Position numbers and translations under genes: made by a program
Assembly (NCBI GenBank): GCA_009711825.1
Contig: VEMY01000011.1
Coordinates: 1-53,661 of the forward strand
Direction: 5' to 3'
Origin: Bacillota bacterium
GTDB lineage: Bacteria > Bacillota > Proteinivoracia > UBA4975 > VEMY01
DNA length: 53,661 nt
Notes under the pieces: generated by a model
Seen by the model: the letters and a program-made list of their open reading frames with translations, nothing else
The model's database searches: none
What the model was told of the DNA's origin: nothing
In this document: positions 34,719 through 43,112 of the stretch, one piece after another
Layout of the letters: each line of letters begins with the position of its first letter
Position numbering within the stretch: the stretch's first letter is position 1

Positions 34719-35473
34719 TAGACTTCCCTCCGTCTTTTTGTGTAAACAAAATAGCCGATACCAATCAAAATAAAGGCAATACTAATTACCTGGGCAATCC
34801 TCAACGGCCCAAGCATCAGACTGTCTGTGCGCAATCCCTCAATAAAAAAACGGCCAATTGAGTAACCAATAAGATACATGGCAAAGACCCGGCCGGGCTG
34901 GGGCTGCTTGCGCAGATACCAGACCAGTATACCAAAAATCAGCAGATTCCACAGTGACTCATAGAGAAAGGTTGGATGCCTGTATTCTCCGGCAATATAC
35001 ATGGCCCAGGGAAGATCCGTTGGCGTTCCATATGCCTCCTGATTTACATAATTTGCCCACCGGCCGATTGCCTGACCTAAAATCAATGGTCCCGCTGCAA
35101 TATCGACAAAGCGGAAGAAATCCATGTTTCGGCGGCGGCAAAACCAAAGGGCGACCAGTATGGCTGCCAGCACTGCTCCATGGATGGCGAGCCCGCCTTC
35201 CCATACGGCGATAATTCTTGCAGGGTCTGCCGCATAGGGCGCCCAGTTGAAGGCAACATAGTATAATCTGGCACCGATTAAAGCGACAGGCAAAACGTAA
35301 ATTAGAAAATCCTCAAAAATCCCAGCAGGGTAGTCAAAGCGTTTGCCCAGTCGCCGCGCAACAAGCAAGCCAATGGCCACCGCGACAGCGATTATGATGC
35401 CGTACCAATGCACCCGCAATGGCCCCAGCTCAAAAGCAATCGGGTTAATTAGAATCGCCTCCAATGATTTCAT
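34718..35473 (-). CDS. lgt: Phosphatidylglycerol--prolipoprotein diacylglyceryl transferase
   Basis: The 251-residue membrane enzyme attaches diacylglycerol to the lipobox cysteine of prolipoproteins. Key motifs are FELGPLRVHWYG at the start, IGARLYYV near residue 68, GRWANYVNQEAYG near 135, HPTFLYES near 167 and the late EGLRTDSL. About seven spans are seen. The ATG at 35473 has no ribosome binding site and lies inside osmC. A GGAGG lies eight bases before an ATT at 35449, so the true start may be a rare ATT codon. lspA, the next enzyme in this pathway, is at 7166. Confidence 0.92.
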   Translation of the reverse strand: MKSLEAILINPIAFELGPLRVHWYGIIIAVAVAIGLLVARRLGKRFDYPAGIFEDFLIYVLPVALIGARLYYVAFNWAPYAADPARIIAVWEGGLAIHGAVLAAILVALWFCRRRNMDFFRFVDIAAGPLILGQAIGRWANYVNQEAYGTPTDLPWAMYIAGEYRHPTFLYESLWNLLIFGILVWYLRKQPQPGRVFAMYLIGYSIGRFFIEGLRTDSLMLGPLRIAQVISIAFILIGIGYFVYTKRRREV

Positions 35474-35852
35474 ATTTATAGCTTACTTTTGCTTTGGGTT
35501 CAATCATGTTAGATACTGAGCAATATTTGTCCAGGGATAATTCTATCGCCCGTTGAACCTTTGCGCTTTCCAGATCTCCGGAAAGCTTGTAGGTCACTTG
35601 CACCTCAGTAAAGTATCTTGGATGCTCATCCCGCCTGGTCCCTGCCACAGAAATCTTCAGACCTGAGATTGGCTGGCGCATTTTTTTTAAAGTAGAGAGC
35701 ACATCGATGCCTGAACAGCCGCCAACGGCCATCAGCAACACTTCCATTGGCGAAGGACCGGACTCAATACCCGCGCCCAGGTCGATAGTAATACCCCGCT
35801 CATTAGTGGCTTCAAAAATATTGTCATTCTTTAGGGTCAAATTTACTTTCAT
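35445..35852 (-). CDS. OsmC/Ohr family protein
   Basis: The 135-residue protein belongs to the OsmC superfamily, small dimeric thiol peroxidases and related proteins. The first family cysteine is in AVGGCSGIDVL near residue 47, and the second is in DKYCSVSNM near 111. It is closer to the YhfA/OsmC-like branch than to Ohr. It could detoxify organic or lipid hydroperoxides. AAGGAGG precedes the ATG. It overlaps the longest lgt reading by 29 bases, so translation may be coupled with lgt. Confidence 0.9.
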   Translation of the reverse strand: MKVNLTLKNDNIFEATNERGITIDLGAGIESGPSPMEVLLMAVGGCSGIDVLSTLKKMRQPISGLKISVAGTRRDEHPRYFTEVQVTYKLSGDLESAKVQRAIELSLDKYCSVSNMIEPKAKVSYKYEIIGGDSN

Positions 35853-35936
35853 TTACAATTCCTCCTTATTAAAACTATAAAATATTCCCGCTGCAAAAGG
35901 CCAATACTAACAACAGTTTATTTAAGGGGTGGTAAT

Positions 35937-36380
35937 ATGCTGGGCTTTCTTGTACCGCTATTGGTGGCTGCCGCCAGTGGTATGGCGATGACTTTTCAGG
36001 GGACCATCAATTCCGCGCTTTCAAAACGAATAGGTGTTGGACCGATGTCGCTGATAGTACATGTGGTCGGCACAATCCTCAGTTTATTTGTAGTCATTGC
36101 AGTCACCGGGTTTCCCAGATTGGAGGAGTTTAAAAACGTTCCCCTCTGGGCATATGCAGGTGGGATTCTCAACGTCGCTATTATCGGCGGTGTCGCCTAT
36201 GCGATTGCCAGGACCGGCGCCACATTGGGAATCAGTGCAATTCTTATCGGTCAATTGACAACAGCGGTGGTCTTAGACCATCTGGGGATTTTTACATTGG
36301 AAAGAATCCCCATATCATGGGTTCGATTGGTGGGAGTTGCCTTAATGTTAATCGGCGCCCGGCTTACGATTAATAAATAA
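35937..36380 (+). CDS. DMT family YdcZ-like (DUF606) membrane protein
   Basis: The 147-residue protein has about five hydrophobic segments and matches the YdcZ/DUF606 branch of the drug/metabolite transporter superfamily. Signatures are MTFQGTINSALSKRIG near residue 18 and the central GGILNVAIIGGVAYAIARTG. Such half-size proteins usually form dimers or pair with a second copy. Only one copy is here. GGGGTGG lies before the ATG. It is divergent from osmC and precedes tRNA-Arg on the same strand. The substrate is unknown. Confidence 0.88.
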   Translation: MLGFLVPLLVAAASGMAMTFQGTINSALSKRIGVGPMSLIVHVVGTILSLFVVIAVTGFPRLEEFKNVPLWAYAGGILNVAIIGGVAYAIARTGATLGISAILIGQLTTAVVLDHLGIFTLERIPISWVRLVGVALMLIGARLTINK

Positions 36381-36387
36381 TTGGTTC

Positions 36388-36416
36388 TTGCTTTTGCTGC
36401 TTGCTATTGTTATAAT
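36388..36416 (+). promoter_or_regulatory. Promoter of tRNA-Arg
   Basis: TTGCTT (36388-36393) and TATAAT (36411-36416) are exactly 17 bases apart, with TGT before the -10 giving an extended -10. The tRNA begins 28 bases downstream. Confidence 0.75.
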
Positions 36417-36443
36417 AAGTGATGTCGCTTACGACTGTCAAAT

Positions 36444-36518
36444 GCGCCTATAGCTCAGAGGATAGAGCACCGGCCTCCGGAGCCGGGAGCCCAGGTTCGA
36501 GTCCTGGTAGGCGCACCA
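36444..36518 (+). tRNA. tRNA-Arg (anticodon CCG)
   Basis: The sequence folds into a full cloverleaf. The acceptor arms GCGCCTA and TAGGCGC pair, followed by an encoded ACCA end. The anticodon stem CCGGC/GCCGG encloses the loop CTCCGGA, giving anticodon CCG, which reads CGG codons. The T arm contains GGTTCGAGTCC. The CCA end is encoded. Confidence 0.96.
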
Positions 36519-36519
36519 T

Positions 36520-37239
36520 CTAGTTTTTTTCAACGCCAGTCGGCGTTTTTTTTGTTTCTCCCTTTTTGTAAACGTATAATTTGCCGTTGGTGTCGAGGAC
36601 GGCATAGATAGTTTCATTAATTGTGCAATTTGCCTCTTTTATTAAACCCTGTTCCAGCCACTGCACGGTTTTGTCAGCCCTGGCCAAGTTTTCGGTCTGC
36701 AGTTCGCCATCAACAACTAAAGGCATCGGCAACCCCTCATAGCCGGGGTTGAGCCCTATATCCCGGGGCGTTACGGGTCGACGATCAGACTTAAGAATCA
36801 CGCTCAATTTCCCATTTGTCTCCAATATTGCATATTCAACATCCTCAAGATTATGAATGCCCTGTTGTCGCAGCTGAGATATTAAATCATCAACAGCGTA
36901 CCTGAGTCGCCGCATTTCCGCTTCGATGATCCGGCCTCGTTCGACAATAATACTGGGCGTGCCTTCAATAATCGCCTGTGCACGACGGCTTTTTAAGGTT
37001 ATAAACGACAGGGTTATCTCCATCAGCACCAAAGTAGCAATTGGTAGCAAGCCATTAATTAACGGCTTGCTTGTGTCTTCCATGGGAATCGCCGCCAATT
37101 CGGCAATCATAATCGCCACAACCAAATCAAAGAGGGACAGCTGGCCTACTTCCCTTTTCCCCATTAGACGCATCATGAATAACACCGAAGAGTAGAGGAC
37201 AACTGTCCGGAAAAACATAATTAAAATTTCTCTGCTCAC
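36520..37239 (-). CDS. YetF/DUF421 family membrane protein
   Basis: The 239-residue protein has three membrane spans in the first 85 residues, including LSLFDLVVAIMIAELAAIPMED, followed by a cytoplasmic two-part YetF domain. DUF421 hallmarks are the early MRLMGKREVGQLSLFD and the later RRLRYAVDDLISQLRQQGI and DVEYAILETNGKLSV. A second such motif, IYAVLDTNGKLYVYKKG, ends the protein. Similar proteins occur in spore formers and one branch (SpoVA-associated) supports spores, but the function is unclear. The start is GTG. Its last codons lie under the tRNA-Arg terminator on the other strand. Confidence 0.9.
   Translation of the reverse strand: MSREILIMFFRTVVLYSSVLFMMRLMGKREVGQLSLFDLVVAIMIAELAAIPMEDTSKPLINGLLPIATLVLMEITLSFITLKSRRAQAIIEGTPSIIVERGRIIEAEMRRLRYAVDDLISQLRQQGIHNLEDVEYAILETNGKLSVILKSDRRPVTPRDIGLNPGYEGLPMPLVVDGELQTENLARADKTVQWLEQGLIKEANCTINETIYAVLDTNGKLYVYKKGETKKTPTGVEKN
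36532..36553 (+). terminator. Intrinsic terminator of tRNA-Arg
   Basis: AACGCC (36532-36537) pairs with GGCGTT (36542-36547) around AGTC, and eight T follow. It is 13 bases after the tRNA end and lies within the coding 3-prime end of the opposite-strand yetF-like gene. Confidence 0.85.
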
Positions 37240-37357
37240 AACATCACCGCCGCAGACATTTTAGTCTAAGTGTACCCACGCCGGCAGAAAAATAACCTAA
37301 GTCATAGGATTGGCGATTATGCACATACTAAGTCCAAACCCATAAGGAGGGCTGTGT

Positions 37358-37531
37358 ATGTATAAGAGTAAATATGCCCGTTATCGTCCCCGTAAGGACA
37401 TTGGTTTACGGTACAGTGATGAAGAATTCGCTGAAGAATTTGTCGAACCAATTCGTAAGGCAGAGTCAAAACGAAGTCCTTCCCGGCACACAAAACTAAG
37501 CCATGACATGGAGTTTTTCCCTGGAGAGTAG
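37358..37531 (+). CDS. 57-residue basic protein of unknown function
   Basis: The frame starts ATG at 37358, seven bases after AAGGAGG, and encodes 57 residues ending in TAG at 37529-37531. It begins MYKSKYARYRPRKDIGLRY, has an acidic middle (SDEEFAEEFVEP), a basic Ser-rich segment (KAESKRSPSRHTK) and ends MEFFPGE. There is no membrane segment or cysteine. A terminator follows at once. The layout suggests a real, separately expressed gene. I recognise no family. It faces the PHP-tldDE operon, with which it shares the terminator region. Confidence 0.65.
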   Translation: MYKSKYARYRPRKDIGLRYSDEEFAEEFVEPIRKAESKRSPSRHTKLSHDMEFFPGE

Positions 37532-37555
37532 GCCCAACGCCTGCTCTTTTAATTT
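37524..37555 (+). terminator. Intrinsic terminator after the 57-residue gene
   Basis: GAGTAGGC (37525-37532) pairs with GCCTGCTC (37538-37545), with one T-G wobble, and TTTTAATTT follows. The stem starts within the final codons. Confidence 0.65.
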
Positions 37556-38576
37556 AATCGAGATAAATCGGATTCGTGTACACCCAGGGCCTTTCGGAAT
37601 GTCCTATAAACGCCTCAACCCGGTATACTCCGGGACCGAGAGCGCAATAGTTTAACTCAGTTCCACGGCAACTAAGTATGCGCTCGCCATTGCGCAATAA
37701 ATCCAACCTCGCTGGGGCAGGACTTTGAACCTGTAACTCCGCGCCAGCGGAGTTGAGTTTGTCGCCCATGGTGACTATGCGCTTACTGTTTGTGGCCCAA
37801 AAACGAAACCCTGACCCTGGAGCGAGATAGTCTGCCGCTATGTAAACACGGCCCCTGCGCAAAGCATTCAATAATAGCTCAGCGTCAGCTTGCGCCTCAC
37901 CTGTCATTTGTTTTTCCGTCAACACATAATTATTCACCAGCTTCAAGAGCATTTTGTAGCCCAGGACCTCAATCGAAAACAGTCCTCGCCCAAGCCGGGG
38001 GCCATGAAGGTCACTGCCGGCAACAGCGGTTACGTGTCGCTTGCGGCACAACTGGTCCCAGCGCTCAAGCGCCAAGGGGCACGGGCCACTGGCGAAGGGT
38101 TGGTTGCGATTAAAGAGGTACATCCCTAAAGCCTGCGTCCAACCTTTAATAGCATCCCGCCACTGCGATGTGCAGTTCCAAATCTCCACTGCAACAGCCT
38201 CGATATCCCAATTCCGCCACGGGTAGTGACGGCCGCCGCTGACCAAAGGCGATCCTTTCTCAAACGGGTGGGCAATAATTCCCAGGCCACCCTGAGTAGC
38301 TACATGGTCAACAACTTCCTTGGCAGCCAACTGTTTACCATCTAAGGGCAAGGGGGCGCCATAGGCAAGGTAATGATTATGGGTGTCATTAAACTCCGTC
38401 CCCATTAAAACTAAAACCCGGCCAAAATATTTGTCGCAGTCATAAAACACGTGATGATCATTCAATCCCACAAAATCCAAATTTAACTTATCTGCAAGTT
38501 CAGCTATATTTTCCACAGCCAAACTACCATCTGATTGGCTGCTGTGAACATGCAAATTTCCCCTGTACTCAAACAT
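37554..38576 (-). CDS. PHP domain phosphoesterase-like protein
   Basis: The 340-residue protein has an N-terminal PHP (polymerase and histidinol phosphatase) domain with metal-binding motifs LHVHSSQSDG (residues 8-17), LNDHHVF near 38, MGTEFN near 58, IIAHP near 100 and AGSDLHG near 185. The last 100 residues are a beta-rich domain (FRFWATNSKRIVTMGD). The set is that of a metal-dependent phosphoesterase or hydrolase, but the substrate is unknown. It starts four bases after the pmbA (tldE) stop and is the last gene of the tldDE operon. The second ligand motif, DHH rather than DHD, may affect metal binding. Confidence 0.85.
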   Translation of the reverse strand: MFEYRGNLHVHSSQSDGSLAVENIAELADKLNLDFVGLNDHHVFYDCDKYFGRVLVLMGTEFNDTHNHYLAYGAPLPLDGKQLAAKEVVDHVATQGGLGIIAHPFEKGSPLVSGGRHYPWRNWDIEAVAVEIWNCTSQWRDAIKGWTQALGMYLFNRNQPFASGPCPLALERWDQLCRKRHVTAVAGSDLHGPRLGRGLFSIEVLGYKMLLKLVNNYVLTEKQMTGEAQADAELLLNALRRGRVYIAADYLAPGSGFRFWATNSKRIVTMGDKLNSAGAELQVQSPAPARLDLLRNGERILSCRGTELNYCALGPGVYRVEAFIGHSERPWVYTNPIYLD

Positions 38577-38580
38577 ACTG

Positions 38581-39933
38581 TTACTTCCCCGCGATGGCCA
38601 ATCCGTTTATCAACAGGGACGGAGACCCGATCATACTACCGCCGGGCAATCCAAAATCCAAATCGTTGCCAACGGCCTCCACATTATGAAACATTTCCAG
38701 GAAATTACCGGCAACAGTAATTTGGTCCACAGGGGAAACAATCTCTCCTTTGTTGACCAGATAGCCATTTGCCGCCAGGGAGAAGTCTCCGGACACCGGG
38801 TTTGTTCCAGCATGTGTTCCCTGAAGTTCGGTAATAATCAATCCAGAGTCCAGGGTCTGAACCAATTGATCGAAACCTGCTCCGCCGTTTTGAAAAAACA
38901 GGTTGGTTGGCGCCACCGAGACCTCTGATTTGTACGAATGCTTGACTGCGTTGCCCGTCGACTCCACCTTGTCTCGTGCAGCAGATTTCAGGTTGTGTAA
39001 ATAGGTCTCTAGGGTGCCGTCATTGACGATGGCTTTCCTTCGGGCTGCAACACCTTCTGCGTCAAAAGGCGTTGAGTACAGTCCGTCCGGCAATAACGGA
39101 TCGTCAATAATCGTTATTTGAGAATTGGCTATTTGCCGGCCAAGCTTGCCCTTCAAAAGCGAAAAATTTTTGTGGACATTTTCGGCTGAAAAAATACCGG
39201 CAAAGGCGGCTAGAAGACTGGCTGCCGCTTGGTTACGTAGAATCACCGGATATGCGCCTGAAGCCACGGAGTTGGCCCCCAACTGACCGATTGCTTCTCC
39301 AACAGCTTCCTCCGCCAATGCATTGGCGTCCAGCGCAGCAAAATCCCGCTCCGATTTGAATTTAAACGCACTGCGGGTTTCACCCTGATCAACTACCACC
39401 ACCGACAGCCAACAATAACAACCGTTTCCCTTTTGACTCAACTCTAGTCTCCGGCTGTTCACTAAACCTGTCTTGCTTTCCCCGTAGACGAAAGCACAAT
39501 TGCTCACTGTCTTGACACGCTTATCGGCGGCCAGCGCCTTTGCTTCCAGCTCCCGGGTAAAATCAATTTGATCTTCTGTTGATACTGCGGCCAATTCCGG
39601 CGAATAACCGTCATACTGTGGATACTTTTCAGACCCGCCAAAGATCGGAGATTGTTCAGTTTCATCGATGATTAGCGCATTCGCCTTGGCGTCCTCCACA
39701 ACCATGGACACAGCTTCTCCATCCAGAATCTCAGTAAATGCATAGCCCATCCGACCATTGAACAAACCCCGAAAAGAGTAGCCACCTGTATCAGCACGGG
39801 CAAAATCATCCACCTGACCTTGAAAAACTTTAATTTGAACTTGATTGGCGCTTTGATTATATAATTCCACTGCATCAAAGCCCTTATCTTTTGCCATTGC
39901 AAATGTCTTGTTTTTGAATTCGTCAAGCTTCAT
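38581..39933 (-). CDS. pmbA: TldE/PmbA subunit of the TldD-TldE metalloprotease
   Basis: The 450-residue protein is TldE (PmbA), the non-catalytic partner of TldD. The pair forms a heterodimeric zinc protease that degrades unfolded peptides and cleaves leader peptides of some ribosomally made peptides. Family features are RADTGGYSFRGLFNGRMGYAF near residue 50 and the C-terminal GTHAGTNPVSGDFSLAANGYL and GNFLEMFHNVEAVGNDLDF. It lacks the HExxxH zinc motif, as expected. The ATG at 39933 gives the usual MKLDEF start, and AAGGGGA is upstream. It overlaps tldD by 11 bases. Confidence 0.93.
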   Translation of the reverse strand: MKLDEFKNKTFAMAKDKGFDAVELYNQSANQVQIKVFQGQVDDFARADTGGYSFRGLFNGRMGYAFTEILDGEAVSMVVEDAKANALIIDETEQSPIFGGSEKYPQYDGYSPELAAVSTEDQIDFTRELEAKALAADKRVKTVSNCAFVYGESKTGLVNSRRLELSQKGNGCYCWLSVVVVDQGETRSAFKFKSERDFAALDANALAEEAVGEAIGQLGANSVASGAYPVILRNQAAASLLAAFAGIFSAENVHKNFSLLKGKLGRQIANSQITIIDDPLLPDGLYSTPFDAEGVAARRKAIVNDGTLETYLHNLKSAARDKVESTGNAVKHSYKSEVSVAPTNLFFQNGGAGFDQLVQTLDSGLIITELQGTHAGTNPVSGDFSLAANGYLVNKGEIVSPVDQITVAGNFLEMFHNVEAVGNDLDFGLPGGSMIGSPSLLINGLAIAGK

Positions 39934-41329
39934 GCCGATCCCCTTTTCCCTTTCTGCCGCCAACCGTCATCTCTGAGACGCGCAGCATAGGTTGACCCAC
40001 ATTGGCTGGGATTGAACCGCTGGCAGCGCCGCACATTCCCTGACCCAGCGCAAGATTGTTTCCTACCATATCGATCTGCTTCAAAACCTCAGCACCGCGG
40101 CCGATTAAAGTAGCGCCCCGTACCGGTTCGGCGATTTTGCCATTTCGCACCATATATCCTTCATTTACAGCAAAATTAAATTCGCCGGTTGCCGGATTTA
40201 CAGAACCGCCTCCCATGTAACGAGCATAGAGTCCATATTCAGTGTTGGCAATAATTTGCTCGGGCGTGGATTCACCAGCATCGATAAAAGTGTTGGACAT
40301 GCGTGAGGTGGGGGCAAACTTGTAAGATTGGCGACGGCCGGAGCCTGTGGAATGCATGTTCATCCGTCTGCCATTGAGTTTGTCGACCATATATCCCCGC
40401 AAAATGCCTTTGTCAATTAATAATGTTCGCTGGGTTGGAGTGCCCTCATCGTCAACATTTTGCGACCCCCAGGCGTTGACAATTGTCCCGTCATCCCAGG
40501 CGGTTACCAGGGGCGATGCAATCTGTTCCCCCAGCTTGTCAGCAAATACTGAGGTTTTCTTGGCCACCGAACTGGCTTCAAGACCATGGCCACAAGCTTC
40601 ATGAAATATAACACCGCCGAACTCATTGTCGATAATCACTGGGAACCGTCCGCTGGGGCACTGATCAGCCTGAATCATTGTCACGGCAATTCTAGCTGCC
40701 TCCCGAGCGTAATCACTGATATCAATCCTATCATAGAACTCCAAGCCCATATGGGCGCCCGGGCCGTAAAAGCCGGATTGCTTTTCCGATCCCTTTGCGG
40801 CAATCGCCTCAATTGCCATCCGTGTTCGTACCCTTCTGTCTTCCACAAAATCGCCGTCGGTGTTGGCAATCAGCACCTTCTGATCCTCGTCCATAAACCG
40901 TATACGAACCTGTTCAATCAGTTCGTTATAGGTCTTGGCTTCGTGATAGGCCGTGCGCATTAACTCAACCCGATAGCGTTGATCTTTGCTCTCTGGGTAG
41001 ATTCTGATTGGATGCTGATTCTCAAACTCTCCGTGGCGAAACCTCACCGTGTCCGATGAATTCTGATTGTTTAAGGCCTGAGCTGCGTCCCTGGCAACCG
41101 TTAGCAGGTTCTCGCGCGTGACTTGGTTGGTGTAGGCGTAGACCGAGTTATAACCGGCAAATACCCGGATGCCGACGCCATACTCCCGTCCGGAAATGCC
41201 GGTTTCTACCTTTCCACCAACCAAACCCAATCTGGTACTGTACCGATCTTCCAAAAAAAATTCTCCATAATCGCCGCCGAAGCGCAGTGTTTCCGCCAAT
41301 ACATCGCCAACAAGATTCCTGTCCAGCAA
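39923..41329 (-). CDS. tldD: TldD, zinc-binding subunit of the TldD-TldE protease
   Basis: The 468-residue protein holds the zinc-binding motif HEACGHGLEA (HExxxH form) near residue 240, plus the late TSRMSNTFIDAG, GGGSVNPATGEFNFAV and IDMVGNNLALGQGMCG segments typical of TldD. It acts with TldE encoded next. The start is TTG, seven bases after GGAGG. It lies 11 bases downstream of the YczE-like gene, so it is part of the nrdR-crp-yczE run. No obvious peptide precursor gene is beside it, except possibly the 57-residue gene at 37358. Confidence 0.95.
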   Translation of the reverse strand: MLDRNLVGDVLAETLRFGGDYGEFFLEDRYSTRLGLVGGKVETGISGREYGVGIRVFAGYNSVYAYTNQVTRENLLTVARDAAQALNNQNSSDTVRFRHGEFENQHPIRIYPESKDQRYRVELMRTAYHEAKTYNELIEQVRIRFMDEDQKVLIANTDGDFVEDRRVRTRMAIEAIAAKGSEKQSGFYGPGAHMGLEFYDRIDISDYAREAARIAVTMIQADQCPSGRFPVIIDNEFGGVIFHEACGHGLEASSVAKKTSVFADKLGEQIASPLVTAWDDGTIVNAWGSQNVDDEGTPTQRTLLIDKGILRGYMVDKLNGRRMNMHSTGSGRRQSYKFAPTSRMSNTFIDAGESTPEQIIANTEYGLYARYMGGGSVNPATGEFNFAVNEGYMVRNGKIAEPVRGATLIGRGAEVLKQIDMVGNNLALGQGMCGAASGSIPANVGQPMLRVSEMTVGGRKGKGDRHEA

Positions 41330-41340
41330 ATCACGACCTC

Positions 41341-41952
41341 CTATCCAGACTTTACATTGCTTCTGCGCTCAAAAACATCCAACAACCAGCCCGTTACTGG
41401 TCCCACTGAAAAGGCAGTTATTAGTGTACCCAAACGCAACGGAGTGCCCAAAAAAAGTCCGCCCACAACAAACATACAGTCCTGAAGCACCTTTGCCCGC
41501 CCCACAGGTAATTTGAGCCGTTTGCTAAGCACAAACATCATTGCCTCAACCGGCCCTTCCCCCAAGCCAGCGCGTACATAAGTGACAATCCCTGTGGAAA
41601 AAATTAAAATTCCGGACGCCAACACCAATATTTGCACCGGCAAACTGGCTGGTTCCGGCGCAATGCCTCGCGCCAAAAACAGGTCCAGGAACCAGCCCAC
41701 CAGCAACATGCTCATAACTGTGGCCAGACCCGGCATTCTCCGCCCCCAAACGACATTCAGAATGATCAGACCCAAGCCTCCAATTTGGGCGACAACCCCC
41801 AGGGTCAGGGGCAGAAAACGTTGCAATCCCAACAAAAACACGCCCCATGGGTCAGGGCCCTCGGCTGCAATCAGCATAGCGAGTCCCAGCGCCAGCAGGG
41901 CTAACCCGAAAACTGCCTGCATCAATCTCCAAATATACTTAATTGTCTGCAT
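41341..41952 (-). CDS. YczE/YyaS/YitT-type membrane protein
   Basis: The 203-residue protein has five or six membrane spans and resembles the YczE/YyaS family. ALGLAMLIAAEGPDPWGVF near residue 20, GLGEGPVEAMMF near 130 and the late LGTLITAFSVGPVTGWLLD are the features I rely on. Its function is unknown; a B. subtilis homologue is linked to lipopeptide expression. It overlaps the Crp-type regulator by 14 bases, so its translation is probably coupled to the regulator. No good ribosome binding site precedes its ATG. Confidence 0.85.
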   Translation of the reverse strand: MQTIKYIWRLMQAVFGLALLALGLAMLIAAEGPDPWGVFLLGLQRFLPLTLGVVAQIGGLGLIILNVVWGRRMPGLATVMSMLLVGWFLDLFLARGIAPEPASLPVQILVLASGILIFSTGIVTYVRAGLGEGPVEAMMFVLSKRLKLPVGRAKVLQDCMFVVGGLFLGTPLRLGTLITAFSVGPVTGWLLDVFERRSNVKSG

Positions 41953-42625
41953 AGCGCTCGAGTCTCTCTACATCAGTTATGGTAATCTTTCTGCTCTCAC
42001 TGACAATTAAACCCTCAGTCCGTAAACCACTGATAACTCTGCTCACTGTTTCCCGGGTAAATCCCAATAGGGCTGCGAGACGGCCATGGGTTAACTCGGT
42101 GTCTATTATTATACCCTCGGGGACCGGTTTACCATGCTTAACCGCAAGTTCCAGCAGCAAACGGGCGACACGCTCATTAGCGCCGGCGAAAGCCCAGGCC
42201 TTTAATTTCTCCTGGGCCGAACGCAGACGTTCACTGAGGACCTGGATTATGTAGAGCGCCAGCGACGGCTGTTCTAAAATCAGATCCGTTACCCCCGCCA
42301 CGCTTATAAAATAAACTTCCGTTGATTCCAAGGCCTCAGCGGTGGCTGGATAAGGAGCATCAGAAAAAAGAACAGCCTCGGCCAACACTTCGCCGCGGCC
42401 AAATATCTGTAATATATGGTGTTTGCCTTCAATACTGGTTTTACTCATCTGTACGCTACCCCGGAGAATATAGAACAACCCCCGAGCGGGTTCCCCTTCG
42501 ATAAATAGCAATTCGCCTTTTTTGTAAGTCTTGGGCTCCACCAACGCTGCAAGCTGTTTCACCTGCTCCAGGGGTATGTTGGAAAAGAGCTTTATATTCT
42601 TTAATTCGGATAAAATTTCAATCAC
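41939..42625 (-). CDS. Crp/Fnr family transcriptional regulator
   Basis: The 228-residue protein has an N-terminal cyclic-nucleotide-binding-like domain ([13 protein letters not shown], then [12 protein letters not shown] and [15 protein letters not shown]). A dimerisation helix follows, then a C-terminal winged helix with [24 protein letters not shown] near residue 180. There are no N-terminal cysteines, so it is not an FNR-type iron-sulphur oxygen sensor. The effector is unknown. I chose the GTG at 42625, overlapping the nrdR stop; 39 upstream codons lie inside nrdR and lack support. The ribosome binding site is weak, suggesting coupling to nrdR. Confidence 0.88.
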   Translation of the reverse strand: MIEILSELKNIKLFSNIPLEQVKQLAALVEPKTYKKGELLFIEGEPARGLFYILRGSVQMSKTSIEGKHHILQIFGRGEVLAEAVLFSDAPYPATAEALESTEVYFISVAGVTDLILEQPSLALYIIQVLSERLRSAQEKLKAWAFAGANERVARLLLELAVKHGKPVPEGIIIDTELTHGRLAALLGFTRETVSRVISGLRTEGLIVSESRKITITDVERLERYADN

Positions 42626-43100
42626 TCCCGTTGGTATTTCCTGTTCCCTGCTTATTAACCAATGATTCCAACTCCCGCAAAAAATTGCCGACATCGCTAA
42701 ATTGTCGGTACACAGAAGCAAATCGGACGTAGGCGACCTCATCTATCGTTCGGAGCCTGTCCATCACAAGTTCACCAATTTGCTGGCTGGTTACTTCCCG
42801 TTCCAGCTGATTACGTATTTCTTTTTCTACATTGTCAACCAAGTGTTCCAGGGTCTCAACAGATACCGGTCTTTTTTCACAGGCTTTGATGAGGCCGCGC
42901 AGTAATTTGCCGCCGTCAAAAATCTCCCTGGCCCCATTCTTCTTCACAACTATGATGGGCATCTTTTCTACCCGTTCGTAAGTAGTAAAGCGATTTTGGC
43001 AGTGCAGACACTCCCGACGTCTGCGAATCTCAGCGTCATCTTCAGTGCGCCGGGAGTCCACCACCTTGCTTTCTAGAAAATTGCAATACGGACAACGCAA
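42618..43100 (-). CDS. nrdR: Ribonucleotide reductase regulator NrdR
   Basis: The 160-residue repressor senses ATP and dATP and controls ribonucleotide reductase genes. The N-terminal zinc ribbon has CPYC near residue 3 and CLHC near 31. The ATP-cone domain contains [32 protein letters not shown] and [13 protein letters not shown]. The start is TTG at 43100, five bases after GGGGGAG. It is followed by a Crp/Fnr gene with an eight-base overlap. No nrd genes are in this window. Confidence 0.95.
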   Translation of the reverse strand: MRCPYCNFLESKVVDSRRTEDDAEIRRRRECLHCQNRFTTYERVEKMPIIVVKKNGAREIFDGGKLLRGLIKACEKRPVSVETLEHLVDNVEKEIRNQLEREVTSQQIGELVMDRLRTIDEVAYVRFASVYRQFSDVGNFLRELESLVNKQGTGNTNGSD

Positions 43101-43112
43101 TTTAACTCCCCC

